This document shows positions 43,486 through 52,542 of a stretch of DNA of 64,000 bases, piece after piece. Origin of the DNA: Bowmanella denitrificans. GTDB lineage: Bacteria > Pseudomonadota > Gammaproteobacteria > Enterobacterales > Alteromonadaceae. The DNA lies in NCBI RefSeq assembly GCF_039522935.1, contig NZ_BAAAEI010000010.1, positions 124,001 to 188,000 of the forward strand, written 5' to 3'. The position numbers and the translations under genes were made by a program. Within the stretch, counting starts at the first letter, position 1. Each line of letters starts with the position of its first letter. The notes under the pieces are model-generated. The model did not search any database and was not told where the DNA came from. It saw only the letters and a program-made list of their open reading frames with translations.

Positions 43486-43516
43486 AGTGGCAAAAACGGT
43501 GGCGTTTTCTGCCACT
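43486..43516. other. long hairpin in the tRNA/ychF intergenic region
   Basis: AGTGGCA (43486-43492) pairs with TGCCACT (43510-43516) and AAAACG with CGTTTT inside, a 13-bp stem with one bulge and a GTGG loop. There is no T run, so it is not an ordinary terminator. The rest of 43344-43564 contains no gene. Confidence 0.5.
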
Positions 43517-43564
43517 GCTAAAGAGATGGCTATTAGAAAATTACTGACAGCCAGAAAAAGACAT

Positions 43565-43590
43565 TAAAAAACCCGGCGAACCGGGTTTCT
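43565..43590 (-). terminator. terminator after ychF
   Basis: An 8-bp stem (43569-43576 with 43581-43588), CGAA loop, then a run of T on the minus strand. Confidence 0.88.
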
Positions 43591-43594
43591 ATCA

Positions 43595-44686
43595 TTATAC
43601 GTTGAAGCGGAAGTGAATCACGTCACCGTCTTTAACAATGTAGTCTTTTCCTTCCAGACGCCATTTCCCAGCATCTTTTGCACCGGCTTCGCCTTTGAAC
43701 TCAACATAGTGCTCAAAACCGATGACTTCAGCGCGGATAAAGCCTTTTTCAAAATCCGTATGAATCTTTCCTGCCGCCTGAGGGGCAGTGGAGCCGATTG
43801 GAAAGGTCCAGGCCCGCACTTCCTTCACGCCAGCGGTGAAATAAGTATTAAGGCTCAGCAGGCTGTAACCGGCGCGAATAACACGGTTCAGACCTGGCTC
43901 TTCCAGGCCCATATCTGCCATAAATTCGTGGCGCTCTTCATCATCCAGCTCGGCAATTTCCGATTCGATGGCGGCACACACGGCCACGACCACGGCGTTT
44001 TCGGCGGCGGCAATGTCCCTGACTTTATCCAGGTAAGGGTTATTGTCAAAGCCATCATCATTGACGTTGGCAATGTACATGGTGGGCTTGAGGGTCAGAA
44101 AGTTCATGTAGGCAATGGCCGCCAGCTCTTCTTTTTCAAGAGCGACCATGCGCAGCATTTTGCCTTCATCCAGGTAAGGTTTGATCTTTTCCAACACCTG
44201 CATTTCGTATTTGGCGTCCTTGTCTCCACCTTTGGCACGCTTGCCTACACGTAGCAATGCCTTTTCGCAGGTTTCCAGGTCTGACAGGGCCAGCTCGGTG
44301 TTAATCACATCAATATCACCGGCGGGATCCACCTTGCCAGCCACATGCACGATATTGTCGTTGTCGAAGCAACGCACTACATGGCCGATGGCATCAGTTT
44401 CACGGATATTGGCCAGGAACTTGTTACCCAGACCTTCACCTTTGGAGGCACCTTCTACCAAGCCGGCGATATCCACGAACTCCATGGTGGTGGGGATGAC
44501 GCGTTGTGGATTGACTATTTTGGCCAGTTCATCCAAACGGGTATCCGGCACGGGTACCACGCCGGTATTGGGCTCTATTGTGCAAAATGGGAAGTTGGCT
44601 GCCTCAATTCCGGCTTTGGTCAGCGCATTAAATAAGGTGGATTTACCCACATTGGGTAAGCCCACTATGCCACATTTAAAACCCAT
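43595..44686 (-). CDS. ychF: YchF/Ola1 P-loop ATPase
   Basis: A 363-residue Obg-family ATPase. G1 is GLPNVGKST (9-17). The G4 region, which decides ATP rather than GTP use, is the non-canonical type, followed by a TGS domain at the C-terminus (FPIGSTAPQAAGKIHTDF). It binds ribosomes and modulates translation and stress responses. It lies 14 bases after pth, in the rplY-pth-ychF unit. Confidence 0.96.
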   Translation of the reverse strand: MGFKCGIVGLPNVGKSTLFNALTKAGIEAANFPFCTIEPNTGVVPVPDTRLDELAKIVNPQRVIPTTMEFVDIAGLVEGASKGEGLGNKFLANIRETDAIGHVVRCFDNDNIVHVAGKVDPAGDIDVINTELALSDLETCEKALLRVGKRAKGGDKDAKYEMQVLEKIKPYLDEGKMLRMVALEKEELAAIAYMNFLTLKPTMYIANVNDDGFDNNPYLDKVRDIAAAENAVVVAVCAAIESEIAELDDEERHEFMADMGLEEPGLNRVIRAGYSLLSLNTYFTAGVKEVRAWTFPIGSTAPQAAGKIHTDFEKGFIRAEVIGFEHYVEFKGEAGAKDAGKWRLEGKDYIVKDGDVIHFRFNV

Positions 44687-44700
44687 GTTGATTCCTCAAG

Positions 44701-45285
44701 TTATTCCGCTTTAAACGAGTGCAGGCGATTCATCGCCTTGGTCATCCCGTCTTTCAGCAATATGTCGGTGCATCGTATGGCTTCGTCAATAGCCGCATCG
44801 ATAAGTTGTTGTTCTTCGTTACGCGCTTTACCCAGTACATGCCCGGTAACCTTTTGTTTATCGCCGGGATGGCCTATGCCAATGCGTAAGCGGTGAAAAT
44901 CTTTATTGTTGCCTAATTTGGCAACAATATCGCGGATGCCGTTCTGACTGGAACTGCCGCCGGTTTTCAATCGTACAATGCCCGGTGGAAGATCAAGCTC
45001 ATCAAACGCCACCAGCAGATTTGCCGGTTGGATCCGGTAAAAATTAGCCATCGCGCCAACGGCTTGGCCGCTGCGATTCATAAAGGTCAGGGGAAGCAGC
45101 AAGCGCACATCCTGACCGGCAATAGTGCCGCGTCCGGTAAGGCCGGAAAATTTGTTTTCCAAATTCAGGGAAATGCCATGTTGGCGGGCGAGGGCAGTAA
45201 CAAACCAGGCACCTGCATTGTGCCTGGTTTTTTCGTACTCGGGACCTGGATTGCCCAGGCCCACGATCAGCTGGATATCAGCCAA
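44701..45285 (-). CDS. pth: peptidyl-tRNA hydrolase
   Basis: A 194-residue Pth. It recycles peptidyl-tRNA released prematurely from ribosomes. Motifs VGLGNPGPEYEKTRHNAG (with catalytic His22), FMNRSGQAV and FDELDLPPG are present. It begins 5 bases after rplY. Confidence 0.96.
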   Translation of the reverse strand: MADIQLIVGLGNPGPEYEKTRHNAGAWFVTALARQHGISLNLENKFSGLTGRGTIAGQDVRLLLPLTFMNRSGQAVGAMANFYRIQPANLLVAFDELDLPPGIVRLKTGGSSSQNGIRDIVAKLGNNKDFHRLRIGIGHPGDKQKVTGHVLGKARNEEQQLIDAAIDEAIRCTDILLKDGMTKAMNRLHSFKAE

Positions 45286-45290
45286 GAGGA

Positions 45291-45920
45291 TTATTCCTCA
45301 GTCTTGGCTTCTTCCTCGCCTTCAGCAGCAGAAGCGCCTTTAGCAGCCTTAACGGTCACAACGGCCTGGTCGTGATCGGCACCTTTGGCCAGTTCAACCA
45401 GCGTTACACCTTTAGGCAGCTTCAGATCAGACAAGTGCAGAGTTTGACCCAGTTCAACCGCAATCAGGTCAACTTCAATAAACTCTGGCAGGTTGGCAGG
45501 CAAGCAGCTGATGGCTACATCTGCAACATGGTGCTCAGCATGACCGCCGTGAGTTTTGATTGAAGGCGCTTTGTCTTCGTTGATGAAGTGCAAAGGTACG
45601 TTGGTGGTCAGGGCTTGCTTGGCGTCAACACGCAAAAAGTCAATGTGCGTGACTTTTGGCTTGTAAGGGTGACGCTGCATGTCTTTGACCAGGGCTTCTA
45701 CTTTTTTACCGGCAATGTTCAAGGTCAGAACATGGCTGTAGAAGGCTTCGAATTCCTGGGCTTGCAGCACTTTGTTGTGCTCAAGAGTCAAAGAAACAGG
45801 CTCTTCGCCAGCACCGTACAGGATAGCAGGTACTTTGTCTTCACGACGCAGGCGGCGGCTCGCACCTTTCCCCAGGTCTGTGCGGACTTCTGCATCCAGA
45901 TTAAAAATCGCTTCAGACAT
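45291..45920 (-). CDS. rplY: 50S ribosomal protein L25 (Ctc/TL5 type)
   Basis: A 209-residue L25 with the 5S rRNA-binding N-terminal domain (about 1-95, with the LRREDKVPAILYG segment) and the extra C-terminal beta domain of Ctc/TL5. E. coli L25 has only the first domain (94 residues), so this is the long form, common in many gammaproteobacteria. The C-terminus is acidic. It leads the rplY-pth-ychF operon. Confidence 0.95.
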   Translation of the reverse strand: MSEAIFNLDAEVRTDLGKGASRRLRREDKVPAILYGAGEEPVSLTLEHNKVLQAQEFEAFYSHVLTLNIAGKKVEALVKDMQRHPYKPKVTHIDFLRVDAKQALTTNVPLHFINEDKAPSIKTHGGHAEHHVADVAISCLPANLPEFIEVDLIAVELGQTLHLSDLKLPKGVTLVELAKGADHDQAVVTVKAAKGASAAEGEEEAKTEE

Positions 45921-46051
45921 AATTTACTCCAAATAGTGGGTGGAATTTCGCGACCAAAATCCCACAAATGATAAATACCTTTAGAAAAAAGGCGGCGAAT
46001 TCTACCACCACTGTTTGGCAGAGACAAGGATAAGGAGAATCTGGAGGGGGC

Positions 46052-46429
46052 TTACATACGGTTATCTTTATTGGATATCTGACTGTCATCCAGCACTTTA
46101 ATACTCAGGATTTTAATCGGGGTACCATATTGTTGGATGGTCAGCAGATCCGGGACGGTTTGCGCTTCAACTTCGACAATTAAACCGTCACGTCTATGCT
46201 CCTGACTTAGCCCCATAGGGTGGTACTTGCCACCATCCGCGGTGTCGATAGCATAAAAGCCGCCTTCGAAACTTTTGTATTTCACCGTACCGGTAAACTT
46301 AAGCTTCTGCACTTTATTGGCGTCATTTTTCATGTCTACCTCCTTTTTAGTGGCAGTGACAGGTTGTGTGCTCTGTGCCTGACATGCCGCCAGCAGACCA
46401 ACAAATAACCAGCAGAGTGTTCTTCGCAT
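46052..46429 (-). CDS. small putative lipoprotein, unknown function
   Basis: A 125-residue protein with a lipoprotein signal ending LLAAC (Cys16), a polar Thr/Lys-rich linker, and a beta-type C-terminal region that includes GGKYHPMGLS. I do not recognise a family. It lies between rplY and prs on the same strand, beyond the prs terminator, so it should have its own promoter. Confidence 0.7.
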   Translation of the reverse strand: MRRTLCWLFVGLLAACQAQSTQPVTATKKEVDMKNDANKVQKLKFTGTVKYKSFEGGFYAIDTADGGKYHPMGLSQEHRRDGLIVEVEAQTVPDLLTIQQYGTPIKILSIKVLDDSQISNKDNRM

Positions 46430-46482
46430 GGGCTGTCCCTAATCTAAGTTTGAAGCAGTATACAATACTGAATCAAGGGCAT

Positions 46483-46513
46483 AAAAAAAACCGCATAGGC
46501 ATGCGGTTTTCTT
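46483..46513 (-). terminator. terminator after prs
   Basis: A 10-bp perfect stem (46487-46496 with 46501-46510) flanked by A and T runs, with a 4-base loop. Confidence 0.88.
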
Positions 46514-46531
46514 ACATCTTGCTGTTTGCAA

Positions 46532-47479
46532 TTAGTATTCAAACATAGCGGAGATGGATTCTTCGTTACTAACCCGGCGGATAGCCTCAGCTAACATATT
46601 CGACAAACTTAGTTGCTTAACTTTGTCCAGCGCCCGGATTTCTGCTGACAGCGGGATACTGTCTGTGACAACGATCTCATCGATAACGGAATCCTTCAGG
46701 TTCTGCGCTGCATTACCTGAGAATATTGCATGAGTAGCATAAGCAAAGACCCGTTTGGCACCATGCTCTTTAAGGGCCAACGCCGCTTTGCATAGTGTGC
46801 CGCCGGTATCAATCATATCGTCAACAATAATGCAGTCGCGGTCCTGAACATCACCAATAATGTGCATCACCTGGGAAACGTTGGCCTTTGGACGACGCTT
46901 ATCGATAATCGCCAGGTCCAGATCATTCATCACTTTGGCCAGGGCCCGGGCACGCACTACGCCACCGATATCCGGTGATACCACCACAGGGTTATCAAAC
47001 TGGCGCTCCAGCATGTCTTCCAACAGAATCGGTGTACCGAAGGCGTTATCCACTGGGACATCAAAGAAGCCCTGAATCTGCTCTGCGTGTAAATCCACTG
47101 TCAATACACGGTCTACGCCAACATTAGATAAAAAGTCAGCCACGACCTTTGCGGTAATCGGCACCCTGGCACTGCGTACACGGCGATCCTGACGGGCATA
47201 ACCAAAGTAAGGGATAACCGCGGTAATACGCCCTGCAGATGCGCGGCGCAAAGCGTCGATCATCACAATCAGTTCCATCAGATTGTCGTTTGTCGGAGCA
47301 CAGGTGGATTGGATAATAAAGACATCAGAGCCGCGCACGTTTTCGTGAATTTCGACACTGATTTCGCCGTCGCTGAATCGTCCTACACTGGCATGGCCCA
47401 GTTTGGTGTAGAGTCGGTCGGCGACTTTCTGGGCGAGTTCTGGTATGGCATTACCAGCAAATAGCTTCATATCCGGCAC
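46532..47479 (-). CDS. prs: ribose-phosphate pyrophosphokinase
   Basis: A 315-residue PRPP synthetase, making PRPP from ribose 5-phosphate and ATP for nucleotide, His and Trp synthesis. The flexible loop (RRVRSARVPITAK), the PRPP-binding loop DDMIDTGGT near 220 and the metal site DLHAEQIQGF are all present. It is near-identical in layout to E. coli Prs, which also lies downstream of ispE. A palindromic repeat separates the two genes here. Confidence 0.97.
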   Translation of the reverse strand: MPDMKLFAGNAIPELAQKVADRLYTKLGHASVGRFSDGEISVEIHENVRGSDVFIIQSTCAPTNDNLMELIVMIDALRRASAGRITAVIPYFGYARQDRRVRSARVPITAKVVADFLSNVGVDRVLTVDLHAEQIQGFFDVPVDNAFGTPILLEDMLERQFDNPVVVSPDIGGVVRARALAKVMNDLDLAIIDKRRPKANVSQVMHIIGDVQDRDCIIVDDMIDTGGTLCKAALALKEHGAKRVFAYATHAIFSGNAAQNLKDSVIDEIVVTDSIPLSAEIRALDKVKQLSLSNMLAEAIRRVSNEESISAMFEY

Positions 47480-47517
47480 AGTAGGATCCTCAGTAGGCTA
47501 TCAATAACAAGGTTCAA

Positions 47518-47603
47518 AAAAATGGGGTCAGGGTAAAATTCACGTATTCACAGGTGTTGTCTGACAAATCCCGGCTGTGTAATTTTACCCTGACCCCATT
47601 TTT
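47518..47603. repeat. palindromic repeat with 23-bp perfect arms
   Basis: 47518-47540 is the exact inverse of 47581-47603 (arms contain ATGGGGTCAGGGTAAAATT). The 40-base centre also carries CACAG/CTGTG. The GGGGTCAGG word resembles the ends of REP-associated (RAYT) or IS200-like elements and also the GATCAAAGGGGTCA word of the 15.6 kb repeats. It sits between ispE and prs. Confidence 0.85.
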
Positions 47604-47632
47604 CTGTTTGGCAACTGGTTGACGCATTAAGT

Positions 47633-48490
47633 CTAGCCGTTTTTCCATTGCTCAAGTTGACTGTGCAAAGGAGAAATATTGACCCCTTGAGCAACAAACC
47701 CTGCGAATTCTGCCGGCATTGCCTGCAGGACTTTCACGGCCTGGGATTGGTCTGGAAATACGGCGAAGACACAGGAACCCGTGCCCGTCATTCGCGACGG
47801 CGCGTATTCTAACAACCAGTGTAACAGCTTTGCAACTTTAGGATGGTATTGGCACACCAAAGTCTGGCAGTCGTTAGCCGTGCTATCAAAATGATAATCC
47901 TGCCACTGCATAGTGGGGGTGTTTCTGGGAAGTTCGGCATGGCGGAAAATTTCTGCCGTGGCGATATGCACACCGGGGCTGGCCACCAGAAACCAATGCT
48001 TTGGTTGTTCGGTATCGACAAATTGTTCACCGACGCCACTGGCGAAGGTGGTACGGCCATGTACAAAGACCGGCACGTCAGCGCCAAGCTGCAACCCAAG
48101 CGCTTCAAGCTGCTCAAGTGTCAAGCCACATTGCCACAGAGTATTGAGCACCACCAGGGTGGTGGCGGCATTGGACGACCCCCCGCCGATACCGCCCCCC
48201 ATAGGTAACCGTTTGTCTAACCAGATGTTGGCGCCCTGACTAACGTGGCAATACTGCTTCAGTAAGTTGGCCGCTTTAACAATAAGATTATCTTCATCGG
48301 CGACACCGGGCAGTGGGGTCATCAGTTGAATGGCACCATTGGTGGTGGTTTCAAAGGCTAACTGGTCTCCCTGGTCAAGCAATTGAAACAAGCTTTGCAG
48401 ATGATGGTAACCATCCTGGCGTCGTCCGGTGATATGCAGAAACAGATTTAACTTGGCCGGAGACGGCCACCAGATCAGTTGATTTGCCAT
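47633..48490 (-). CDS. ispE: 4-diphosphocytidyl-2-C-methyl-D-erythritol kinase IspE
   Basis: A 285-residue GHMP kinase of the MEP isoprenoid pathway. The ATP-binding glycine loop LPMGGGIGGGSSNAA is near residue 95, and the substrate region PSPAKLNLFLH is at the N-terminus. It overlaps the end of lolB by 16 bases and precedes prs, the lolB-ispE-prs order also found in E. coli. Confidence 0.95.
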   Translation of the reverse strand: MANQLIWWPSPAKLNLFLHITGRRQDGYHHLQSLFQLLDQGDQLAFETTTNGAIQLMTPLPGVADEDNLIVKAANLLKQYCHVSQGANIWLDKRLPMGGGIGGGSSNAATTLVVLNTLWQCGLTLEQLEALGLQLGADVPVFVHGRTTFASGVGEQFVDTEQPKHWFLVASPGVHIATAEIFRHAELPRNTPTMQWQDYHFDSTANDCQTLVCQYHPKVAKLLHWLLEYAPSRMTGTGSCVFAVFPDQSQAVKVLQAMPAEFAGFVAQGVNISPLHSQLEQWKNG

Positions 48491-49065
48491 GTATTTACCC
48501 GAATTCTAATAAGCTCAGTAGGGGTCTTAAGTTCCAGATTGTAGGGCAAAATGTAGGCGCCAGTTGGCCGGTAGTCGCTCATATTTACCTGCCATCCCTG
48601 TGCGGTATTTAATTGTTGTAATAGACCATTGTCAGAAAACAGCGGTCGGGTATCGGGTGAAACCTGGCCTTTGATCCACAGGGGAATTTGCTCCACCGGA
48701 ATGGGCCAGCCGGTTAACTCGTATAACAGTTCACTGGCATTTTGGTGTTGATAGTCTTTGTCTTCGTATTCCAGCGTGACCAGTGCACCGTTTTTATGCA
48801 ATGTCAAAATACGTGTACCGATAAAACTGCTCAGGCCCAATTCATACTCGTCTGGCGATTGCTGCCAGTTTAAGGTGGCACTGAAACGCTCTTCTTTACC
48901 TTGGTAGGCCAATTTGCCATTGATACGCCAGCTGTGCAGGTTTTGCAGCTTGATTTGATTGGCTTTGGCGTCAACGGAGTAGGTTACATCCGGGCGGGTG
49001 GTGCAGGCACTCAACAGGCTGAGCAACAAACAAGCACCTAAAAGGCAAAAAAACGAACGGAACAT
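48475..49065 (-). CDS. lolB: outer-membrane lipoprotein receptor LolB
   Basis: A 196-residue lipoprotein with a lipobox LLSAC (Cys21). It receives lipoproteins from LolA and inserts them into the outer membrane. The fold shows as an 11-stranded-type pattern, with WRINGKLAY and ELLYELTGWPIPVE segments typical of LolB. It is divergent from hemA, 125 bases away, as in E. coli. Confidence 0.92.
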   Translation of the reverse strand: MFRSFFCLLGACLLLSLLSACTTRPDVTYSVDAKANQIKLQNLHSWRINGKLAYQGKEERFSATLNWQQSPDEYELGLSSFIGTRILTLHKNGALVTLEYEDKDYQHQNASELLYELTGWPIPVEQIPLWIKGQVSPDTRPLFSDNGLLQQLNTAQGWQVNMSDYRPTGAYILPYNLELKTPTELIRIRVNTWQIN

Positions 49066-49190
49066 TGACGAAATCCGGGTCTTGAATGGCCGCTATGGGA
49101 ACACAGATTGCCCGGTGCTTTCAATAGGTTTGGCTTTTGCGTACAATGCCACGCCGTAATCCTTGGCGCGTAAAGACACTAAACACCCAC

Positions 49191-50447
49191 ATGGCCCTAA
49201 TTGCACTCGGTATCAATCACAACACGGCTCCTGTGGATGTCCGAGAGAAAGTGGCGTTTTCGGCGGATGCGCAGCTTGACGCCTTATTGTCACTTCGAAA
49301 TGAACTTGGCAGTCAGGAGTCGGTGATTCTTTCCACTTGTAATCGCACAGAGATATATGCCCAGCTTGATGCTCAGCAACAGCAGGCTTTGTTGGCCTGG
49401 CTGGCCGACTTCCATAATCTCGAGCAGCAAAGTCTGCAACCCAACAGTTATGTATATCAGGAGCAGGATGCAATCCGCCACCTGATGCGTGTGGCCAGTG
49501 GTTTGGACTCACTGGTACTCGGCGAGCCGCAAATTCTCGGACAAGTGAAGCAAGCCTTTGTCAGCGCCAAAGACAGCGGCATGGTAAGCAGTGGTTTTGA
49601 GCGACTGTTTCAACAGACCTTTGCGGTGGCCAAAAAAGTGCGGTCAGACACGGATATCGGTGCCAATGCTGTCTCTGTGGCCTATGCCTCGGTGCAACTG
49701 GCCAAGCATATTTTCTCTTCTCTGGACAAAATTAAAGTCCTGCTGATTGGGGCCGGTGAAACCATTGAGCTGGTGGCGCGCCATCTGCATGAACAGCAGG
49801 TAAAAAGTATGCTGGTGGCCAATCGTACCCTTGCCAGGGCTCAGGAACTGGCTGAACCCATTGGTGCAAGAGTCATCACCCTGGCGCAAATACCAGAGCA
49901 CCTGGCAGAAGCCGATATTGTGATCAGTTCCACAGCCAGCCAGTTACCGATTCTGGGTAAAGGTGTAGTGGAAAGAGCACTGAAAAATCGTCGCCATCAA
50001 CCTATGTTTCTGGTGGATCTTGCTGTGCCCAGAGATATAGAAGCTGAAGTGGCGGAGTTGGATGACGCCTATCTTTATACGGTAGATGACCTGCAACAGA
50101 TTGTGCAGCAGAATCTGGCATCCAGACAAAGTGCCGCGCAAAAAGCCGAGCAGATGATAGACCTGGCGGTGCAAGAGTTCCTTCAATGGCATGGCGCCCA
50201 AGCATCGATGGATCTGGTGCGGGACTATCGGGCCCAAAGTGAAGCAAATAAATTTAAGTTGCAGGAGCGCGCGCTCAAGCAACTGGCAGATGGCAAAGAC
50301 CCGCAGGACGTCATTGTCGAGCTGGCAAACAAACTAACCAACAGCCTGATCCATGCGCCAACCCAGGCTATTAAGGAAGCAGCGCTAAGCCAGGATACAA
50401 ATAGTCTCAACCTGTTACAACGGGCTCTGGGATTGGAAAAGATTTAG
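49191..50447 (+). CDS. hemA: glutamyl-tRNA reductase
   Basis: A 418-residue enzyme for the first committed step of haem synthesis, reducing glutamyl-tRNA to glutamate-1-semialdehyde. The catalytic Cys50 lies in STCNRTEIYA; the NADPH-binding motif GAGETIELVARH is near 190; a C-terminal dimer helix follows. ATG 49191 begins the conserved MALIALGINHNTAPV; the frame extends 18 codons further upstream. It heads hemA-prfA-prmC. Confidence 0.96.
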   Translation: MALIALGINHNTAPVDVREKVAFSADAQLDALLSLRNELGSQESVILSTCNRTEIYAQLDAQQQQALLAWLADFHNLEQQSLQPNSYVYQEQDAIRHLMRVASGLDSLVLGEPQILGQVKQAFVSAKDSGMVSSGFERLFQQTFAVAKKVRSDTDIGANAVSVAYASVQLAKHIFSSLDKIKVLLIGAGETIELVARHLHEQQVKSMLVANRTLARAQELAEPIGARVITLAQIPEHLAEADIVISSTASQLPILGKGVVERALKNRRHQPMFLVDLAVPRDIEAEVAELDDAYLYTVDDLQQIVQQNLASRQSAAQKAEQMIDLAVQEFLQWHGAQASMDLVRDYRAQSEANKFKLQERALKQLADGKDPQDVIVELANKLTNSLIHAPTQAIKEAALSQDTNSLNLLQRALGLEKI

Positions 50448-50462
50448 GAAAACCGAGATTCT

Positions 50463-51551
50463 ATGAAAGCATCTGTATTGAACAAATTGGAATCCCTGAT
50501 GGAGCGCTTTGAAGAAGTGCAGGCGTTGTTGGGCGACGCCGGGGTGATTGCCAATCAGGAAAAGTTCCGCAACTTGTCCAGGGAATACGCGCAGTTGGAG
50601 GAACTGGTAAAGTGCTTCAGAGCCTACCGCCAAGCGCAGCAGGATTTGGTTAGTGCTCAGGAAATGCTGAAGGAAGAGGATCCTGAGATGCGTGAAATGG
50701 CGGAAGAAGAAATTAAAGCCGCCAAACACAGCTTAGAGGAATTAGAGACTGAGCTGCAGGTGTTATTACTGCCCAAGGATCCTAACGACGATAGAAACTG
50801 TTTCCTGGAAATTCGTGCCGGAGCGGGTGGCGACGAGGCGGCCATTTTTGCCGGGGACCTGTTTCGTATGTACAGTCGATATGCAGAAAGCCGCAGATGG
50901 CGAGTGGAAGTGGTCAGCGCTAATGAAGGCGAACATGGCGGCTATAAGGAAATTATCGCCAATGTAATGGGGGACGGCGCCTATGGTATTCTGAAATTCG
51001 AATCCGGTGGACACCGGGTTCAGCGCGTTCCCGAAACCGAATCCCAGGGGCGTATCCATACATCGGCCTGTACCGTGGCGGTATTACCTGAGTTACCTGA
51101 GTCCGAAGCCATTACCATCAACCCGGCAGAGCTTAAGGTGGATACCTTCAGGGCCAGTGGTGCAGGTGGTCAGCACGTAAACAAAACCGACTCGGCTATT
51201 CGTATTACTCACTTACCCACCGGGTTGGTAGTGGAGTGTCAGGATGAGCGCTCCCAGCACAAAAACCGTGCTAAAGCCATGTCGGTGTTGCAGGCCAGGT
51301 TAAACCAGATGGAGCAGGATAAACGTGCACTGGAAGAAGCCAGCACCCGTCGTAATCTGGTGGGCAGTGGCGACCGGTCTGAGCGCATACGAACATACAA
51401 CTTCCCACAGGGCAGGGTCACAGACCATCGCATAAACCTGACCTTATACAAGCTGGACGAAATTGTTGAGGGCGATCTCAACGGTATTCTTGAGCCAATT
51501 CGCCAGGAACACCAGGCCGATCTGTTGGCATCGCTATCCGATGAAGGCTGA
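50463..51551 (+). CDS. prfA: peptide chain release factor 1
   Basis: A 362-residue RF1 reading UAA and UAG. GGQ (GAGGQHVNKTD, near 235) is the catalytic tripeptide methylated by PrmC; the recognition motif is PET (P-x-T, near 187), in RVPETESQGRIHTS. It starts 15 bases after hemA and its end overlaps prmC. Confidence 0.97.
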   Translation: MKASVLNKLESLMERFEEVQALLGDAGVIANQEKFRNLSREYAQLEELVKCFRAYRQAQQDLVSAQEMLKEEDPEMREMAEEEIKAAKHSLEELETELQVLLLPKDPNDDRNCFLEIRAGAGGDEAAIFAGDLFRMYSRYAESRRWRVEVVSANEGEHGGYKEIIANVMGDGAYGILKFESGGHRVQRVPETESQGRIHTSACTVAVLPELPESEAITINPAELKVDTFRASGAGGQHVNKTDSAIRITHLPTGLVVECQDERSQHKNRAKAMSVLQARLNQMEQDKRALEEASTRRNLVGSGDRSERIRTYNFPQGRVTDHRINLTLYKLDEIVEGDLNGILEPIRQEHQADLLASLSDEG

Positions 51552-52389
51552 TGATCTGACGATTCAGGATGCGTTACAATGGGCCAGGCAAGTGCTGAGC
51601 GATTCTGAGTCGGCTGCCTTAGATGCCCGTGTGTTACTTTGCCATAGCCTTGATGTCTCGCCGGTTTATTTGCACACCTGGCCGGAAAAACCTTTGCAAG
51701 AAAATCAATGGGTTGCGTATCAGGCATTAATTGAAAAGCGTAGCAAAGGCGTGCCTGTGGCCCATCTGACCGGGCGACGGGATTTCTGGAGTCTGACCCT
51801 TAAGGTTAACAATTTGACCTTGATCCCACGGCCGGAAACTGAATTGTTGGTGGAAACGGCGCTGGCGCTGTTTGATCACAGCCCTATTAATGTATTGGAT
51901 TTAGGCACGGGCACCGGGGCCATTGCCCTGGCATTGGCCAGTGAACGACCAGGCTGGCAGGTGATAGGGGTTGACTTTGAGTCACAGATTGTTGAACTGG
52001 CCGAACAAAATGCCCAGTTGAATCAACTAACTAATGTCAGGTTTTTGCAGAGCCATTGGTTTAACAATGTGCCAAAGCAGACATTCTCTCTGATCCTCAG
52101 CAATCCACCTTACGTAGAACCCGACAGCCCCTTTTTGCAGCAAGGGGATGTGCGCTTTGAACCTTTGTCTGCTTTGACCGCAGATGAAAATGGATTGGCA
52201 GATATTCGCCAAATTATTTCTCAGGCCAGCCTTTATCTGGTCGATTCCGGTTTCCTGTTACTGGAACATGGTCATAGTCAAGGGGAAGCGGTCAGACAGT
52301 TACTTGAGCAGGCGGGTTTTGCACAGGTGGATACCCTGAAGGACTTGGCTGGACTGGACAGATTGAGTATGGGGCAATGGCACGTATAA
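51541..52389 (+). CDS. prmC: RF glutamine methyltransferase PrmC
   Basis: A 282-residue SAM-dependent enzyme that methylates the Gln of the GGQ motif in release factors. It has the SAM-binding motif VLDLGTGTGAIALALA and catalytic NPPY near 188-191. The ATG at 51541 lies inside the last codons of prfA (11-base overlap), so translation is coupled; the open frame extends further into prfA but without a start that fits the family. Confidence 0.95.
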   Translation: MKADDLTIQDALQWARQVLSDSESAALDARVLLCHSLDVSPVYLHTWPEKPLQENQWVAYQALIEKRSKGVPVAHLTGRRDFWSLTLKVNNLTLIPRPETELLVETALALFDHSPINVLDLGTGTGAIALALASERPGWQVIGVDFESQIVELAEQNAQLNQLTNVRFLQSHWFNNVPKQTFSLILSNPPYVEPDSPFLQQGDVRFEPLSALTADENGLADIRQIISQASLYLVDSGFLLLEHGHSQGEAVRQLLEQAGFAQVDTLKDLAGLDRLSMGQWHV

Positions 52390-52542
52390 AGTGCGTGTTG
52401 GCCTTTTGAATTTGAATGACATCTATACTCAGAAGGTCAACTCGCTCTGGTCGCTTTTACTTGCCGTCCTGCCGAAACAAGCTATTCTGCTAACTGATTG
52501 AATCGACAAAATTTAGCTTTTAATTGGCAGACTGGAGGCGCC

